NCBI RefSeq assembly: GCF_001766675.1
Contig: NZ_MJLT01000045.1
Location: 490,308 to 554,307, forward strand
Length of the DNA stretch: 64,000 bases
Origin: Arthrobacter sp. SW1
GTDB taxonomy: Bacteria > Actinomycetota > Actinomycetes > Actinomycetales > Micrococcaceae
Reading direction: 5' to 3'
In this document: in pieces, positions 7,741 through 23,530 of the stretch
Position numbering within the stretch: position 1 is the first letter of the stretch
Layout of the letters: every line of letters starts with the position of its first letter
Notes under the pieces: generated by a model
What the model saw: only the letters and a program-made list of their open reading frames with translations
Told to the model about the DNA's origin: nothing
Database searches by the model: none
Position numbers and translations under genes: made by a program

Positions 7741-8502
7741 GTGTCTGAGCAGGAGCTCGAGGTAAACGAGACTGAGCTGGATGAAAGCACGGACGCAGCG
7801 GCGGAGGCCGTTGATTCGTCCGAGGCTGGGTCTGCTGCGCCTGAAACCGCTGGAGAAGAGTCCGGCGACGACGCCCTTGCCGCCGCTGCAGCTGCCGCTC
7901 CGGCCGATCCCGCTGAGGAATTCAAGGCCAAGCTGCGCCGCCAGGAAGGTGACTGGTACGTCATCCATTCCTACGCCGGTTACGAAAACCGCGTGAAGGC
8001 AAACCTTGAGACCCGCATCCAGACCCTGGACATGGAAGATTACATCTTCGAAATCCAGGTGCCCATGGAAGAAGTCGTTGAGATCAAGAACGCCCAGCGC
8101 AAGGTCATCAACCGCGTCCGCATCCCCGGCTACGTCCTGGTCCGCATGGACTTGACGGACGCTTCCTGGGGCGCCGTACGCCACACCCCCGGTGTCACCG
8201 GCTTCGTGGGCAACGCCCACAACCCTGTGCCTCTGCGCCTCGACGAGGTCTTCTCCATGCTCGCGCCGGTCTTCGAGGAAGAGCAGGCCGAAAAGGGCAA
8301 GCCCGTCAAGCAGGCTGCCGCTCCGGTTGCCGTGGACTTCGAAGTCGGCGAGTCCGTCATCGTCAAGGAAGGCCCGTTCGAGACCCTTCCGGCCACGATC
8401 TCCGAGATCAAGCCCGAGTCCCAGACCCTCGTGGTGCTGGTGTCGATCTTCGAGCGCGAAACCCCCGTGACCCTCGCGTTCAACCAGGTCACCAAGATCT
8501 GA
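7741..8502 (+). CDS. nusG: Transcription termination/antitermination factor NusG
   Basis: A 253-residue NusG, which binds RNA polymerase and couples it to Rho and the ribosome. An acidic Ala/Glu-rich extension of about 60 residues precedes the NGN domain ([19 protein letters not shown] to TPGVTGFVG). A short linker leads to the C-terminal KOW domain ([21 protein letters not shown] to FNQVTKI). The long acidic N-terminal extension is usual in actinobacteria. I chose the GTG behind AGGAGA; an ATG 30 bp upstream has no ribosome-binding site. Confidence 0.95.
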   Translation: MSEQELEVNETELDESTDAAAEAVDSSEAGSAAPETAGEESGDDALAAAAAAAPADPAEEFKAKLRRQEGDWYVIHSYAGYENRVKANLETRIQTLDMEDYIFEIQVPMEEVVEIKNAQRKVINRVRIPGYVLVRMDLTDASWGAVRHTPGVTGFVGNAHNPVPLRLDEVFSMLAPVFEEEQAEKGKPVKQAAAPVAVDFEVGESVIVKEGPFETLPATISEIKPESQTLVVLVSIFERETPVTLAFNQVTKI

Positions 8503-8631
8503 CACCCTGAAGATTTCGCCCTGTTTCCGCCTGCTTAGCGGAGGCCGGGCGGCCGGCCGCCTTGCCATGGCGGCCAACAACCTGAGGCACGCTCCTGTGT
8601 CCCAGGACGCTATTTAGAGAAGGACCCTACA

Positions 8632-9063
8632 TTGGCTCCCAAGAAGAAGGTCACCGGCCTCATCAAGCTGCAGATCCAGGCAGGTGCCGCCAACCCGGCC
8701 CCGCCGATCGGTCCTGCGCTTGGCCAGCACGGTGTCAACATCATGGAATTCTGCAAGGCGTACAACGCTGCAACGGAAGCCCAGCGCGGAAACGTCATCC
8801 CGGTTGAAATCACGGTCTACGAAGACCGCTCCTTCACCTTCATCACCAAGACCCCGCCGGCTGCAGAGCTCATCAAGAAGGCTGCAGGCGTTGCCAAGGG
8901 CTCGTCGACCCCGCACACCGTGAAGGTCGCCAAGCTTACCCAGGCACAGGTCGAGGAAATCGCTTCCACCAAGATGGAAGACCTCAACGCCAACGACATC
9001 GCGGCTGCTGCCAAGATCATCGCCGGCACCGCCCGCTCCATGGGCATCACCGTCGAAGGCTAA
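8632..9063 (+). CDS. rplK: 50S ribosomal protein L11
   Basis: A 143-residue L11, the GTPase-centre protein that binds 23S rRNA with L10/L12. The proline-rich N-terminal motif [20 protein letters not shown] is intact. Translation starts at TTG behind AGAAGGA; no ATG or GTG fits the conserved N-terminus MAPKKK. The 129-bp leader after nusG contains GC-rich dyads but no T-tract terminator. Confidence 0.97.
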
Positions 9064-9112
9064 TTACCAGCCTTCACCCGCCGGGAAACCGGTACTTGAA
9101 ATTATTTGAAAT

Positions 9113-9145
9113 GTCGGCATTCCGGTACTGATACCGGGCGCCGAC
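9113..9145 (+). promoter_or_regulatory. Stem-loop between rplK and rplA
   Basis: GTCGGC and GCCGAC close a hairpin whose upper stem is CCGGTA / TACCGG with a CTGA loop. It sits 57 bp before the rplA start in the rplK-rplA spacer. There is no T-tract, so termination is unlikely. An RNA-processing or L1-feedback role is possible but not shown. Confidence 0.4.
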
Positions 9146-9202
9146 TGTGGCAGGGCCGGGCGCGGTCCGCAGACCACAACTGCACAAGGAGAAACAAGCA
9201 GC

Positions 9203-9910
9203 ATGGCAAAGCGCAGCAAAGCATATGAGGCAGCCGTAGCCAAGATCGAGGCTGGCAAGGTCTACGCCCCGTTCGAGGCCATCAGCCTGGCCAAGGAAAC
9301 CAACCCGTCGAAGTCCGACGCCACCGTTGAGGTCGCTTTCCGCCTCGGCGTGGACCCCCGCAAGGCTGACCAGATGGTCCGCGGTACCGTCAACCTGCCG
9401 CACGGCACCGGTAAGATCGCCCGCGTCCTCGTCTTCGCAACCGGCGAGAAGGCTGAAGCAGCAATCGCCGCCGGCGCCGACTTCGTTGGTTCCGACGACC
9501 TGATCGAAAAGATCTCCGGCGGCTGGACCGACTTCGACGCCGCAGTGGCTACCCCGGACCTGATGGGCAAGGTCGGCCGCCTCGGTAAGGTCCTCGGTCC
9601 CCGTAACCTCATGCCGAACCCCAAGACCGGCACCGTTACCGCCGACGTCGCCAAGGCCGTTGAAGACATCAAGGGTGGCAAGATCGACTTCCGCGTCGAC
9701 AAGCACTCCAACCTGCACTTCATCATCGGCAAGTCGTCCTTCGACGCCGTGAAGCTGGCCGAGAACTACGCCGCAGCCCTCGAAGAGGTCCTCCGCCTGA
9801 AGCCGTCCGCTTCCAAGGGCCGCTACATCCAGAAGGCCACCGTCACCACCACCTTCGGCCCGGGCATCTCCGTGGACCCGAACGTCACCAAGGTGCTGAC
9901 CGAGGCCTAA
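9203..9910 (+). CDS. rplA: 50S ribosomal protein L1
   Basis: A 235-residue L1 that forms the ribosomal L1 stalk and in many bacteria represses its own operon. Conserved blocks include [20 protein letters not shown], the signature [22 protein letters not shown], and [15 protein letters not shown]. The ATG follows AAGGAGA. It is co-transcribed with rplK and followed by a strong terminator. Confidence 0.97.
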   Translation: MAKRSKAYEAAVAKIEAGKVYAPFEAISLAKETNPSKSDATVEVAFRLGVDPRKADQMVRGTVNLPHGTGKIARVLVFATGEKAEAAIAAGADFVGSDDLIEKISGGWTDFDAAVATPDLMGKVGRLGKVLGPRNLMPNPKTGTVTADVAKAVEDIKGGKIDFRVDKHSNLHFIIGKSSFDAVKLAENYAAALEEVLRLKPSASKGRYIQKATVTTTFGPGISVDPNVTKVLTEA

Positions 9911-9928
9911 GCCTGGTTATGACCGACT

Positions 9929-9961
9929 AAAGACCGCCCGGCATCTGCCGGGCGGTCTTTT
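9929..9961 (+). terminator. Rho-independent terminator after rplA
   Basis: AAAGACCGCCCGGCA and TGCCGGGCGGTCTTTT form a stem of about 14 bp with a short loop, followed by TTTT. This separates rplK-rplA from the acetyltransferase pair, which therefore needs its own promoter. Confidence 0.9.
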
Positions 9962-10021
9962 GTGTTTCCGGCGTGCCGGGGCGCGCTCGACCGGCCCCGG
10001 CGCGGGGGCTACGCTGACAGC

Positions 10022-11110
10022 ATGGCCGACCCCGTAGAAGCCAGCATCCATGAACTTCACCTTCCCGCCGGCCTGGACAGCGCGGATGCGGCGGAGTTCC
10101 TCGAGTACTGCGCTGTCCTTGATGAGATCCTCCTGGACCACTGGGGCCATCTCGATCTCGCGGCCTCACTTCCTGCGCGGTTGGCAGGCTGGGCGGACAA
10201 CGACTACCGCAGGCTTCGGAATTTCTACCTTCGGGCTGAGGGCCGGATCGTCGGCCGCGGGTTTGTCGAGCTTTCGCTCAAGGACAACCTTGACAGCGCC
10301 TGGCTGCGGGTCGATATGTTGCCGGCACACCGCAGGAAAGGCCTCGGCAGCATGATGCTCAGGCATCTGGAAGCCGTGGCCCATGACGAGGGGCGGCGGG
10401 TCCTCATGGCGAGTTCCGGAGACCCGGAACGGCCGGAGCACGGACCGGAGGTCCTGTTATCTCCGGTCGGCACCGGTGCTGTGCCGAGGAACGCACCGGG
10501 CACCGCCTTTGCCTTGCACCACGGATACACGCTGGCCCAGGCCACGCGGTACAGCACGCTCATGCTCGCCTCCGCCCCGGACTGGAGCGGCCTCATGGAG
10601 GAGGCAGAGTCTGCGTCCAGCGGCTATGAGCTGCTCGGCTGGACGAATGCCTGTCCGGCGGATCTCGTGGATGAGTTCGCCGTCCTGATGGGCCGGATGA
10701 GTACGGACGCGCCGGTCGGCGGCTTGGATTACGAGGCGGAAGCCTGGGACCGCGCACGCGTGCGGACGCTGGAACATGAGACGGCGGAGGAAGGCCAGGT
10801 CTGCCTCGTCACGGCCGCGCGGCATCGGGCCAGCGGCAGCCTGGGTGGCTATACGGCGCTTTATGTCGACCCTCTGAAGCCGTGGTTGGCGGACCAGGAC
10901 GATACGCTGGTGGCGGCGGACCATCGCGGACACCGCCTTGGAATGCGCCTGAAGATCGCCAACCTTAGGCGATTGAAGAGCGAATTTCCCGCTGTTGTCC
11001 GGGTGACAACGATGAACGCGGAAGAGAACCGCTACATGCTCGCGATCAATGTGGCACTTGGCTTTACGCCAACGGGAGCCTACGGCGAATGGCAAAAGAG
11101 GACTGGATGA
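10022..11110 (+). CDS. Tandem-GNAT N-acetyltransferase family protein (first of a pair)
   Basis: A 362-residue protein with two GNAT-like halves. In the N-terminal half, RVDMLPAHRRKGLGSMMLRH near residues 97-117 is the acetyl-CoA binding motif A (R-x-x-G-x-G). In the C-terminal half, DDTLVAADHRGHRLGMRLK near residue 300 is a second copy. This double-domain layout resembles mycothiol synthase MshD and Eis-type enzymes, but the substrate is unknown. It is paralogous to the next gene. Both end with an N-A-x-E-N-R-Y-x-L-x-x-N motif and a G-F-T tail. The start is the ATG of MADPVEASIHELHL, past the rplA terminator. Confidence 0.85.
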   Translation: MADPVEASIHELHLPAGLDSADAAEFLEYCAVLDEILLDHWGHLDLAASLPARLAGWADNDYRRLRNFYLRAEGRIVGRGFVELSLKDNLDSAWLRVDMLPAHRRKGLGSMMLRHLEAVAHDEGRRVLMASSGDPERPEHGPEVLLSPVGTGAVPRNAPGTAFALHHGYTLAQATRYSTLMLASAPDWSGLMEEAESASSGYELLGWTNACPADLVDEFAVLMGRMSTDAPVGGLDYEAEAWDRARVRTLEHETAEEGQVCLVTAARHRASGSLGGYTALYVDPLKPWLADQDDTLVAADHRGHRLGMRLKIANLRRLKSEFPAVVRVTTMNAEENRYMLAINVALGFTPTGAYGEWQKRTG

Positions 11111-12231
11111 CGGACGACGTGGAGATCGGACAGCTGTGGATACCCGATTCGCTGGAGGCAGCGGAGGCGAAGGATTTCCTTGAAGCCGTCGAGGTGAACC
11201 GCAAGGTCCGCATGCAGCTCTGGGGCAGCGACGACCTCGCTTACACCCCGCTGGAAAAGCTCCTCGAAATGGCAGATCCCTATGAACGCCAGGTCATCCT
11301 GGTGGCAAGGATCGACGGCCGCATCATCGGCACCGTGGATATCGCGCTGCCGCTGGCTGACAACCTGGATCTCGCCGAGTTCACCCTGGACATCCTTCCC
11401 GAATACCAGCGGCGCGGCGCGGGCCGGAAGCTCCTGGAGGCCGCGGAGCAGCTTGCCCGGGCGGAAGGCCGCACCATGGCCATGGTCGACACCAACCACC
11501 CGGCGGCGTCCTTGCAGGGCGAAGGCTCGGGGCAGCTTGTTCCGGGCAGCGGCCTGGGCTTCGTCCCGCTTGCCAGCCGGGAGGTGGATTTCGCCCAGCG
11601 GGCAGGCTATACGCTGCAGCACATCGAACAGTTCAGTTCCTGTGCCCTGCCCCTCGATTCAAAGCTCGTGTCCGAGCTTGAGGCGGAGGCCGACGCCGCC
11701 AATGCCGGCCGCTACCGTATCCATCACTGGACTGACCGCTGCCCCGAAGAGTGGCTGGACGCCGTCGCCGCTTTGGAGAATGCGGCAGGTGAGGCCGTCG
11801 ACGACGAATCTGCCGCGGCGCCCGAAGAGCAGCTCGTGTTCGACGGCGGCATGTTGCGCGAGGCGGAGGACGCCGCCATCGCGCAGGGACGCCGTACTGT
11901 TGTCACCGCCGTCGAGCACATCGCCAGCGGGCGGATCGTCGGCCTGACCACCATCGGTGTCCTGGCGCAGCGCCAGGACGTGGTTTTCCAGGATGACACC
12001 ACGGTGCTGCAGGAACACCGCGGCAACAAACTGGGCCTGCTCATCAAGGTGGCCAACATGCAGCGGCTCAGTGAGCAGTTCCCTGATGCCCGCGTCATCT
12101 ACACCTGGAACGCACCGGAGAACCGCTACCTGCTGACCGTGAACAAGCAGCTGGGCTTCACCACGGCCGGCGTGACGGGGCTGTGGCAGAAGGAACTCCC
12201 CGCCCGGGCAGGCACCACCTCCTCCGAGTGA
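11107..12231 (+). CDS. Tandem-GNAT N-acetyltransferase family protein (second of a pair)
   Basis: A 374-residue paralogue of the preceding protein. N-terminal GNAT motif A is DILPEYQRRGAGRKLLEAAE. The C-terminal copy is VLQEHRGNKLGLLIKVANMQ, followed by TWNAPENRYLLTVNKQLGF. The second half retains good acetyl-CoA motifs, so both sites may be active. The ATG overlaps the upstream stop (ATGA) with AAAGAGG in front; an alternative ATG lies 18 bp upstream. The two genes form a translationally coupled pair inserted between rplKA and rplJL. Their partners and substrates cannot be read from sequence. Confidence 0.85.
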   Translation: MTDDVEIGQLWIPDSLEAAEAKDFLEAVEVNRKVRMQLWGSDDLAYTPLEKLLEMADPYERQVILVARIDGRIIGTVDIALPLADNLDLAEFTLDILPEYQRRGAGRKLLEAAEQLARAEGRTMAMVDTNHPAASLQGEGSGQLVPGSGLGFVPLASREVDFAQRAGYTLQHIEQFSSCALPLDSKLVSELEAEADAANAGRYRIHHWTDRCPEEWLDAVAALENAAGEAVDDESAAAPEEQLVFDGGMLREAEDAAIAQGRRTVVTAVEHIASGRIVGLTTIGVLAQRQDVVFQDDTTVLQEHRGNKLGLLIKVANMQRLSEQFPDARVIYTWNAPENRYLLTVNKQLGFTTAGVTGLWQKELPARAGTTSSE

Positions 12232-12254
12232 GGCGCCCCGGCGCGAGCTCCGAT

Positions 12255-12284
12255 TTGGAGTTGTCCGCCGTCGTCCCGTAATCT
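12255..12284 (+). promoter_or_regulatory. Promoter of rplJ-rplL
   Basis: TTGGAG and TAATCT are separated by 18 bp. Transcription would begin about 7 bp further on, at AATTACCAAAGACC, exactly where the conserved L10 leader sequence begins. That makes this the best-supported promoter in the window. Confidence 0.65.
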
Positions 12285-12289
12285 TGAAT

Positions 12290-12542
12290 TACCAAAGACC
12301 GTCGGTTGATGGGAATCCACTTTCCAAGCAAAGCTGCACACTGCTGTTGCGCGCGGAAAGATCCAGCGGATTCCTTGACGAAGGACCCTGACAAAGGGCG
12401 GCCGGCGCAGGTGAACGAAGCAAGTCTCCGCGGTCACGGACCGCGTCGAGCCAGGCCCCGTGCATCTGCGCGGGGCGTTTTCAGTTGAAGCTCTCTTGAG
12501 CGGGGACCCGGAAGACCGGCACTATTCCCCGGAAGGAGGGTT
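12290..12542 (+). promoter_or_regulatory. L10-type ribosomal protein leader RNA
   Basis: A 253-nt untranslated leader precedes rplJ. It opens with TTACCAAAGACCGTCGGTTG, resembling actinobacterial L10 leaders bound by L10-L12. Further on are a perfect hairpin CGCGGTC-ACG-GACCGCG (12429-12445) and GCCCCG-10 nt-CGGGGC followed by GTTTT (12455-12481), which looks like an attenuator. Excess L10-(L12)n would be expected to bind the 5' part and reduce expression. The binding site is assigned by resemblance only. Confidence 0.65.
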
Positions 12543-13121
12543 ATGGCAACGCCCAACAAGGTCTCCGCAGTAGCTGAGATCACGAACGATTTCAAGGAAT
12601 CGACCGCCGCTGTCCTGACCGAATACCGCGGGCTCTCTGTTGCACAGCTCAAGGAGCTGCGCGTTTCTCTCGGCCAGGACACCAAGTTCTCGGTCGTCAA
12701 GAACACCCTGACCGCCATTGCAGCCAAGGAAGCCGGTGTCGAAGCATTCGACGGCCAGCTTGCAGGCCCCTCCGCAATTGCGTTCATCAAGGGTGACGCG
12801 GTTGCCGCCGCCAAGAGCCTGACGGACTTTGCCAAGGCCAACAAGCAGCTGATCATCAAGACCGGCTACTTCGAGGGCAAGGCCCTGAACGCAAGCGAAG
12901 TTGCCGCCCTGGCAGCTCTCGAGTCCCGTGAGCTGCAGCTCGCCAAGGTTGCCGGTGTCCTCAAGGCTCCTGCTGCCGCTGCTGCACGCATCATCGACGC
13001 TCTGCGCATCAAGCTTGAAGAAGAGGGCGGCGCTCCGGCACCGGCCGCTGAAGAAGCACCGGCTGCAGAAGAAGCTGCCGCTCCGGCCGAAGCCGCCGAA
13101 GCTGCAAGCGAAGAGAACTAA
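12543..13121 (+). CDS. rplJ: 50S ribosomal protein L10
   Basis: A 192-residue L10, the stalk base that anchors L12 dimers. The conserved core covers residues 1-160 ([51 protein letters not shown]). After the L12-binding helix there is an Ala/Glu/Pro-rich acidic tail of about 35 residues that E. coli L10 lacks. A strong GGAAGGAGG ribosome-binding site precedes the ATG. First gene of the rplJ-rplL operon. Confidence 0.97.
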   Translation: MATPNKVSAVAEITNDFKESTAAVLTEYRGLSVAQLKELRVSLGQDTKFSVVKNTLTAIAAKEAGVEAFDGQLAGPSAIAFIKGDAVAAAKSLTDFAKANKQLIIKTGYFEGKALNASEVAALAALESRELQLAKVAGVLKAPAAAAARIIDALRIKLEEEGGAPAPAAEEAPAAEEAAAPAEAAEAASEEN

Positions 13122-13198
13122 GTTCTCCCCCCAATCAAACTCCGGTGCAGCGGCGGGCATGGCCCGCGCAGGCACCACCTAAAGGAAGGACGCCAACC

Positions 13199-13579
13199 AT
13201 GGCGAAGCTCAGCAACGAAGAGCTCATCGAAGCTTTCAAGGAACTGACCATCATCGAGCTCTCCGAGTTCGTCAAGCTCTTCGAAGAGACCTTCGAAGTT
13301 ACCGCTGCTGCTGTTGCAGTTGCCGGCCCGGCCGGTGGCGGCGCAGGCGCCGAAGAGGCTGAAGAGAAGGACTCCTTCGACGTCATCCTCGAATCCGCTG
13401 GCGACAAGAAGATCGCAGTGATCAAGGAAGTCCGCGCCATCACCTCCCTCGGCCTCAAGGAAGCCAAGGACCTGGTTGACGGTGCTCCGAAGCCGGTTCT
13501 CGAAGGCGCCAACAAGGAAGCTGCCGAGAAGGCCAAGGCTCAGCTCGAAGAAGCCGGCGCAACCGTTACCCTCAAGTAA
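13199..13579 (+). CDS. rplL: 50S ribosomal protein L7/L12
   Basis: A 126-residue L12. The N-terminal dimerisation domain ([21 protein letters not shown]), an Ala/Gly hinge near residues 38-53, and a C-terminal factor-binding domain with [20 protein letters not shown] are all present. Several dimers per ribosome recruit EF-G and EF-Tu. An AAGGAAGGA site precedes the ATG; the longer frame upstream is not translated. Confidence 0.97.
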   Translation: MAKLSNEELIEAFKELTIIELSEFVKLFEETFEVTAAAVAVAGPAGGGAGAEEAEEKDSFDVILESAGDKKIAVIKEVRAITSLGLKEAKDLVDGAPKPVLEGANKEAAEKAKAQLEEAGATVTLK

Positions 13580-13607
13580 CTCATTCGCCTGCGGCAAGTT
13601 CTTGCCA

Positions 13608-13643
13608 AGGAAGCCCCGTCCGGTCCGCCGGGCGGGGTTTCCT
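13608..13643 (+). terminator. Terminator after rplL
   Basis: AGGAAGCCCCGTCCGG and CCGGGCGGGGTTTCCT form a long stem with a TCCG loop, 29 bp past the rplL stop. The 3' arm is immediately duplicated (see the following repeat). Confidence 0.8.
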
Positions 13644-13670
13644 GCGTTAAGGCGGGGTTTCCTGCGTTAA
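13631..13670 (+). repeat. 20-bp exact tandem duplication in a terminator
   Basis: GGCGGGGTTTCCTGCGTTAA occurs twice back to back (13631-13650 and 13651-13670). The first copy contains the 3' arm of the rplL terminator, so two alternative 3' arms exist for one 5' arm. It looks like a recent replication-slippage duplication. Confidence 0.9.
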
Positions 13671-13680
13671 CAAGACAACA

Positions 13681-13733
13681 CGGGGTCACTTACGGCCCAT
13701 CATCCCGCTCGGGATGGGCCGTAAGTGACCCCG
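13681..13733. terminator. Long inverted repeat between convergent genes
   Basis: CGGGGTCACTTACGGCCCAT (13681-13700) is the reverse complement of 13714-13733 (ending GTAAGTGACCCCG). The short middle can refold as ATCCCG-CT-CGGGAT. With one mismatch the stem extends outward into AACA/CGTT. It separates rplL from the oppositely oriented YbaK-family gene and probably acts as a bidirectional terminator. It also has the look of a dispersed intergenic repeat. Confidence 0.7.
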
Positions 13734-13740
13734 CGTTGCC

Positions 13741-14208
13741 TTAAACCGGTTCGCTGATGTCCGCGACGGTCGCCCCGAGAGCGGTCGTCAGGGCGTCGGC
13801 GTCGACGAAGGCGCTGTAGCCGTGGGCGCCGGCACCCATCGAGATCCGGCGTCCTGCGATGCTCGCGTCCGCGTAGACCGGCCACGCCGTGGTGCTGCCC
13901 AGCGGCGTGATGGTGCCGCGTTCGTAGCCGGTGGCTTCCAGCGCGACGTCGGCATGCGGCAGGGAGAGCTTGTTCACTCCCACGAGGGACCGCAGCTTGG
14001 GCCAGGAGATCTGCCGGTCGCCGGGAATCAGCGCGAACAGGAACGTGCCGTCGCGGTGCTTGACCACCAAGGATTTCACGATGTCCGCCGGCGTGATGCC
14101 CAGGATCTCCGCAGCCTCCTCGAGGCTTCGGGCGGCCTGCCGCTCCACGAGCTGGACGTCCAACCCCCGGGCCTGGGCATCGGCAAGGAACCGTTCGGTA
14201 CCGTTCAC
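13741..14208 (-). CDS. YbaK/EbsC-family aminoacyl-tRNA deacylase
   Basis: A 155-residue single-domain protein of the YbaK/ProX editing family, which hydrolyses mischarged aminoacyl-tRNA such as Cys- or Ala-tRNA(Pro). Visible family features are the lysine in DIVKSLVVKHRDGTFLFALI, the block LRSLVGVNKLSLPHADVALEATGYERGTITPLG and the late GRRISMGAGAHG. Length is normal. Its start lies 21 bp after the thiolase stop on the same strand, so the two may be co-transcribed. The exact tRNA substrate is not decidable from this sequence. Confidence 0.87.
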   Translation of the reverse strand: MNGTERFLADAQARGLDVQLVERQAARSLEEAAEILGITPADIVKSLVVKHRDGTFLFALIPGDRQISWPKLRSLVGVNKLSLPHADVALEATGYERGTITPLGSTTAWPVYADASIAGRRISMGAGAHGYSAFVDADALTTALGATVADISEPV

Positions 14209-14229
14209 GTAGCTTTCCTTTGCTGGGAA

Positions 14230-15429
14230 TCAGTCGCGGTAGAGCAGGAGCGCTTCGCCCTGGCCGCCGCCGCCGCAGAGGGAAACCGCGGCCTTGCCGG
14301 ACCCGCGCCGCTTGAGCTCGAAGGCCGCGTGCAGCGCCAGCCGTGCCCCCGAAGCACCGATCGGGTGGCCCAAGGCGATCGCCCCGCCGTGGATATTGCA
14401 CTTCTCCAAGGGGTAGCCGAGCTCCTTCAGCGACTGGACCGCCACGGAGCCGAAGGCCTCGTTGATTTCGATGAAGTCCAGGTCCGCGACTGTCCAGCCC
14501 GCGTTGTCGAGGGCCCGCTTGATCGCGTTCGACGGCTGGGCGTGCAGGGAGTTGTCCGGTCCGGCCACCTGTCCGGGCTTGCCGACGACGGCGAGGTAGT
14601 CCAGTCCGTGTTCCTCCGCATAGGCGCGGCTGCACAGAACGAGTGCGGAGGCGCCGTCGGACAGGGGAGAGGAGTTGCCCGCGGTGATGGTGCCGTCGCT
14701 CGCGAACGCCGGGCGGAGCGGGGCAAGAGTGTCCAGCGTGGTGTCCGGCCGGATGCCTTCGTCTTCGCCCACCACGATGGGGTCGCCCTTGCGTTGCTTC
14801 ACGCTGATGGGGGCGATCTCGCCGTCGAACACGCCTTCCTTGACCGCGACGGCGGCGCGCTGGTGGGATGCGGCTGCCACCTCGTCCTGGGCCTTGCGGT
14901 CGATGCCGAGGGTGACGTTGCGGGTTTCCGTGGACAGGCCCATCGATTGCCCGTCGAAAGCGTCGGTGAGGCCGTCATGGGCGGCGACGTCGAGGGCCTG
15001 GATGGCCCCGTAGGTCCAGCCCTGGCGTGAACCGGGAAGCAAGTGCGGTGCCCGGGTCATGGATTCCTGGCCGCCGGCCACCACCACGGTGGCGTCGCCG
15101 CTGCGGATCAGGCGGGCGGCGTCGATTACGGCGGTCAGACCGGAGAGGCACACCTTGTTGATCGTCACGGCGGGAATGTTCCAGCCGACACCCGCGGCGA
15201 TGGCGCTCTGCCGTGCCGGATTCTGGCCGGCGCCGGCCTGCAGGACCTGTCCCATGATGACGGCGTCTACCGCGCCCGCGGACACACCGCTCGCCGCGAT
15301 GGCGGCGGAAATCGCATGGGCGCCGAGTTCGACGGCGGTGAATCCCGCCAGCTGCCCGTTCAGCCGCCCCTGTGGGGTGCGTGCCGCGGCCAGGATGACA
15401 ACATCGTTGTTGTCCGTTGGGTTGCTCAT
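14230..15429 (-). CDS. Acetyl-CoA C-acetyltransferase (thiolase)
   Basis: A 399-residue type II biosynthetic-type thiolase that condenses or cleaves acyl-CoA and acetyl-CoA. The acylated cysteine is C94 in NKVCLSGLTAVIDAARLI. The conserved NEAFGSVAVQSLKE, the catalytic His in GGAIALGHPIGASGAR, and the second Cys in SLCGGGGQGEALLL are intact. The start is the ATG behind GAGGAAAA, giving MSNPTDNNDV. It sits upstream of the YbaK-family gene with no clear functional link. Confidence 0.94.
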   Translation of the reverse strand: MSNPTDNNDVVILAAARTPQGRLNGQLAGFTAVELGAHAISAAIAASGVSAGAVDAVIMGQVLQAGAGQNPARQSAIAAGVGWNIPAVTINKVCLSGLTAVIDAARLIRSGDATVVVAGGQESMTRAPHLLPGSRQGWTYGAIQALDVAAHDGLTDAFDGQSMGLSTETRNVTLGIDRKAQDEVAAASHQRAAVAVKEGVFDGEIAPISVKQRKGDPIVVGEDEGIRPDTTLDTLAPLRPAFASDGTITAGNSSPLSDGASALVLCSRAYAEEHGLDYLAVVGKPGQVAGPDNSLHAQPSNAIKRALDNAGWTVADLDFIEINEAFGSVAVQSLKELGYPLEKCNIHGGAIALGHPIGASGARLALHAAFELKRRGSGKAAVSLCGGGGQGEALLLYRD

Positions 15430-15845
15430 TTTTCCTCTTCCGTTCTGGAACCAGTGAGCCAAGGCTACAACGCATGGCGTGCCTCACATTGTCAACGTCT
15501 GGACGGGGCGGGGCATTCCTGAACGGTCCGGAGGTGAGCGGATGGACGCCGGATAGATGCCTGCAGCAACCGTGCTTGCAATCCTTGGGGAAGTGGGGTA
15601 GACACGTAGGGCGATTTGCCGTATTGTGGATATTTGCGTCTTCCCTGTTAACCTTCAGCCTTCATATAGCGGTGGGCTTTACCTCTCAGCTGCGCCCTTG
15701 ACGTGCCTTTCACCAGGCATTTCACCGGCCGGCGGAGGCCCGGGTCATATAGCGGAACCGGATTGGTGCCCTGCGGACTTTGTGCCCGCGGGATACAAAA
15801 CGGGGGAGATCTGAAAACGCCTGAAGGTCTGTGGAAGGATCCCTC
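15430..15845 (+). promoter_or_regulatory. rpoBC upstream region with an 11-bp direct repeat
   Basis: This 416-bp stretch has no credible gene. It must hold the rpoB and thiolase promoters. TCATATAGCGG occurs twice in direct orientation (15662-15672 and 15745-15755), and each copy includes a -10-like CATATA or TATAGC. A TTGACG lies at about 15697, but no good -10 follows at 17 bp. The repeat could mark two start sites or a regulator site. The ribosome-binding site GGAAGGA lies at 15833-15839. Confidence 0.4.
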
Positions 15846-19367
<3,522 letters not shown>

Positions 19368-19376
19368 CAGGCGGGC

Positions 19377-19408
19377 GTACGACGGCGGGTGCCCACCCGC
19401 CGTCGTAC
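19377..19408 (+). repeat. GTACGACGGCGG hairpin in the rpoB-rpoC spacer
   Basis: GTACGACGGCGGGTG and CACCCGCCGTCGTAC form a perfect 15-bp stem with a CC loop, 9 bp after the rpoB stop. No T-tract follows, so read-through into rpoC is expected. The same 12-nt stem sequence recurs in a hairpin after rpoC. The spacer also holds GGTGGGTGAGCCTGTCGAAACC (19424-19445), one mismatch from the repeat family seen near 53 kb. Confidence 0.85.
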
Positions 19409-19495
19409 CTCACCTCCCACTTCGGTGGGTGAGCCTGTCGAAACCCCGTAAACCAAGACTTCAGAACTTAGAGAACAAGAGAGAACAGGGACCAC

Positions 19496-23395
<3,900 letters not shown>

Positions 23396-23415
23396 GCGGA
23401 AGCCTGAACCAGGTG

Positions 23416-23460
23416 GCAGGAAGCCCCCGCGTCCGTCAGGACGCGGGGGCTTCCTGCTTT
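23416..23460 (+). terminator. Terminator after rpoC
   Basis: GCAGGAAGCCCCCGCGTCC and GGACGCGGGGGCTTCCTGC form a perfect 19-bp stem with a GTCA loop, followed by TTT. It is 20 bp after the rpoC stop and ends the rpoBC transcript. Confidence 0.9.
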
Positions 23461-23496
23461 CCCGGCCGCCTCTTTGTCCGTGCCCCCGCAAGGGGA

Positions 23497-23530
23497 GTAC
23501 GACGGCGGCAGGCGCCGGCCGCCGTCGTAC
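23497..23530. repeat. Second GTACGACGGCGG hairpin, after rpoC
   Basis: GTACGACGGCGGC and GCCGCCGTCGTAC form a perfect 13-bp stem with an 8-nt loop. Twelve stem bases are identical to those of the hairpin after rpoB. It lies between the rpoC terminator and the rpsL promoter. Confidence 0.85.

Noticed and set aside
15697..15730. Canonical promoter at TTGACG upstream of rpoB
   Set aside because: No -10-like hexamer lies 16-19 bp downstream (TTCACC is found instead).
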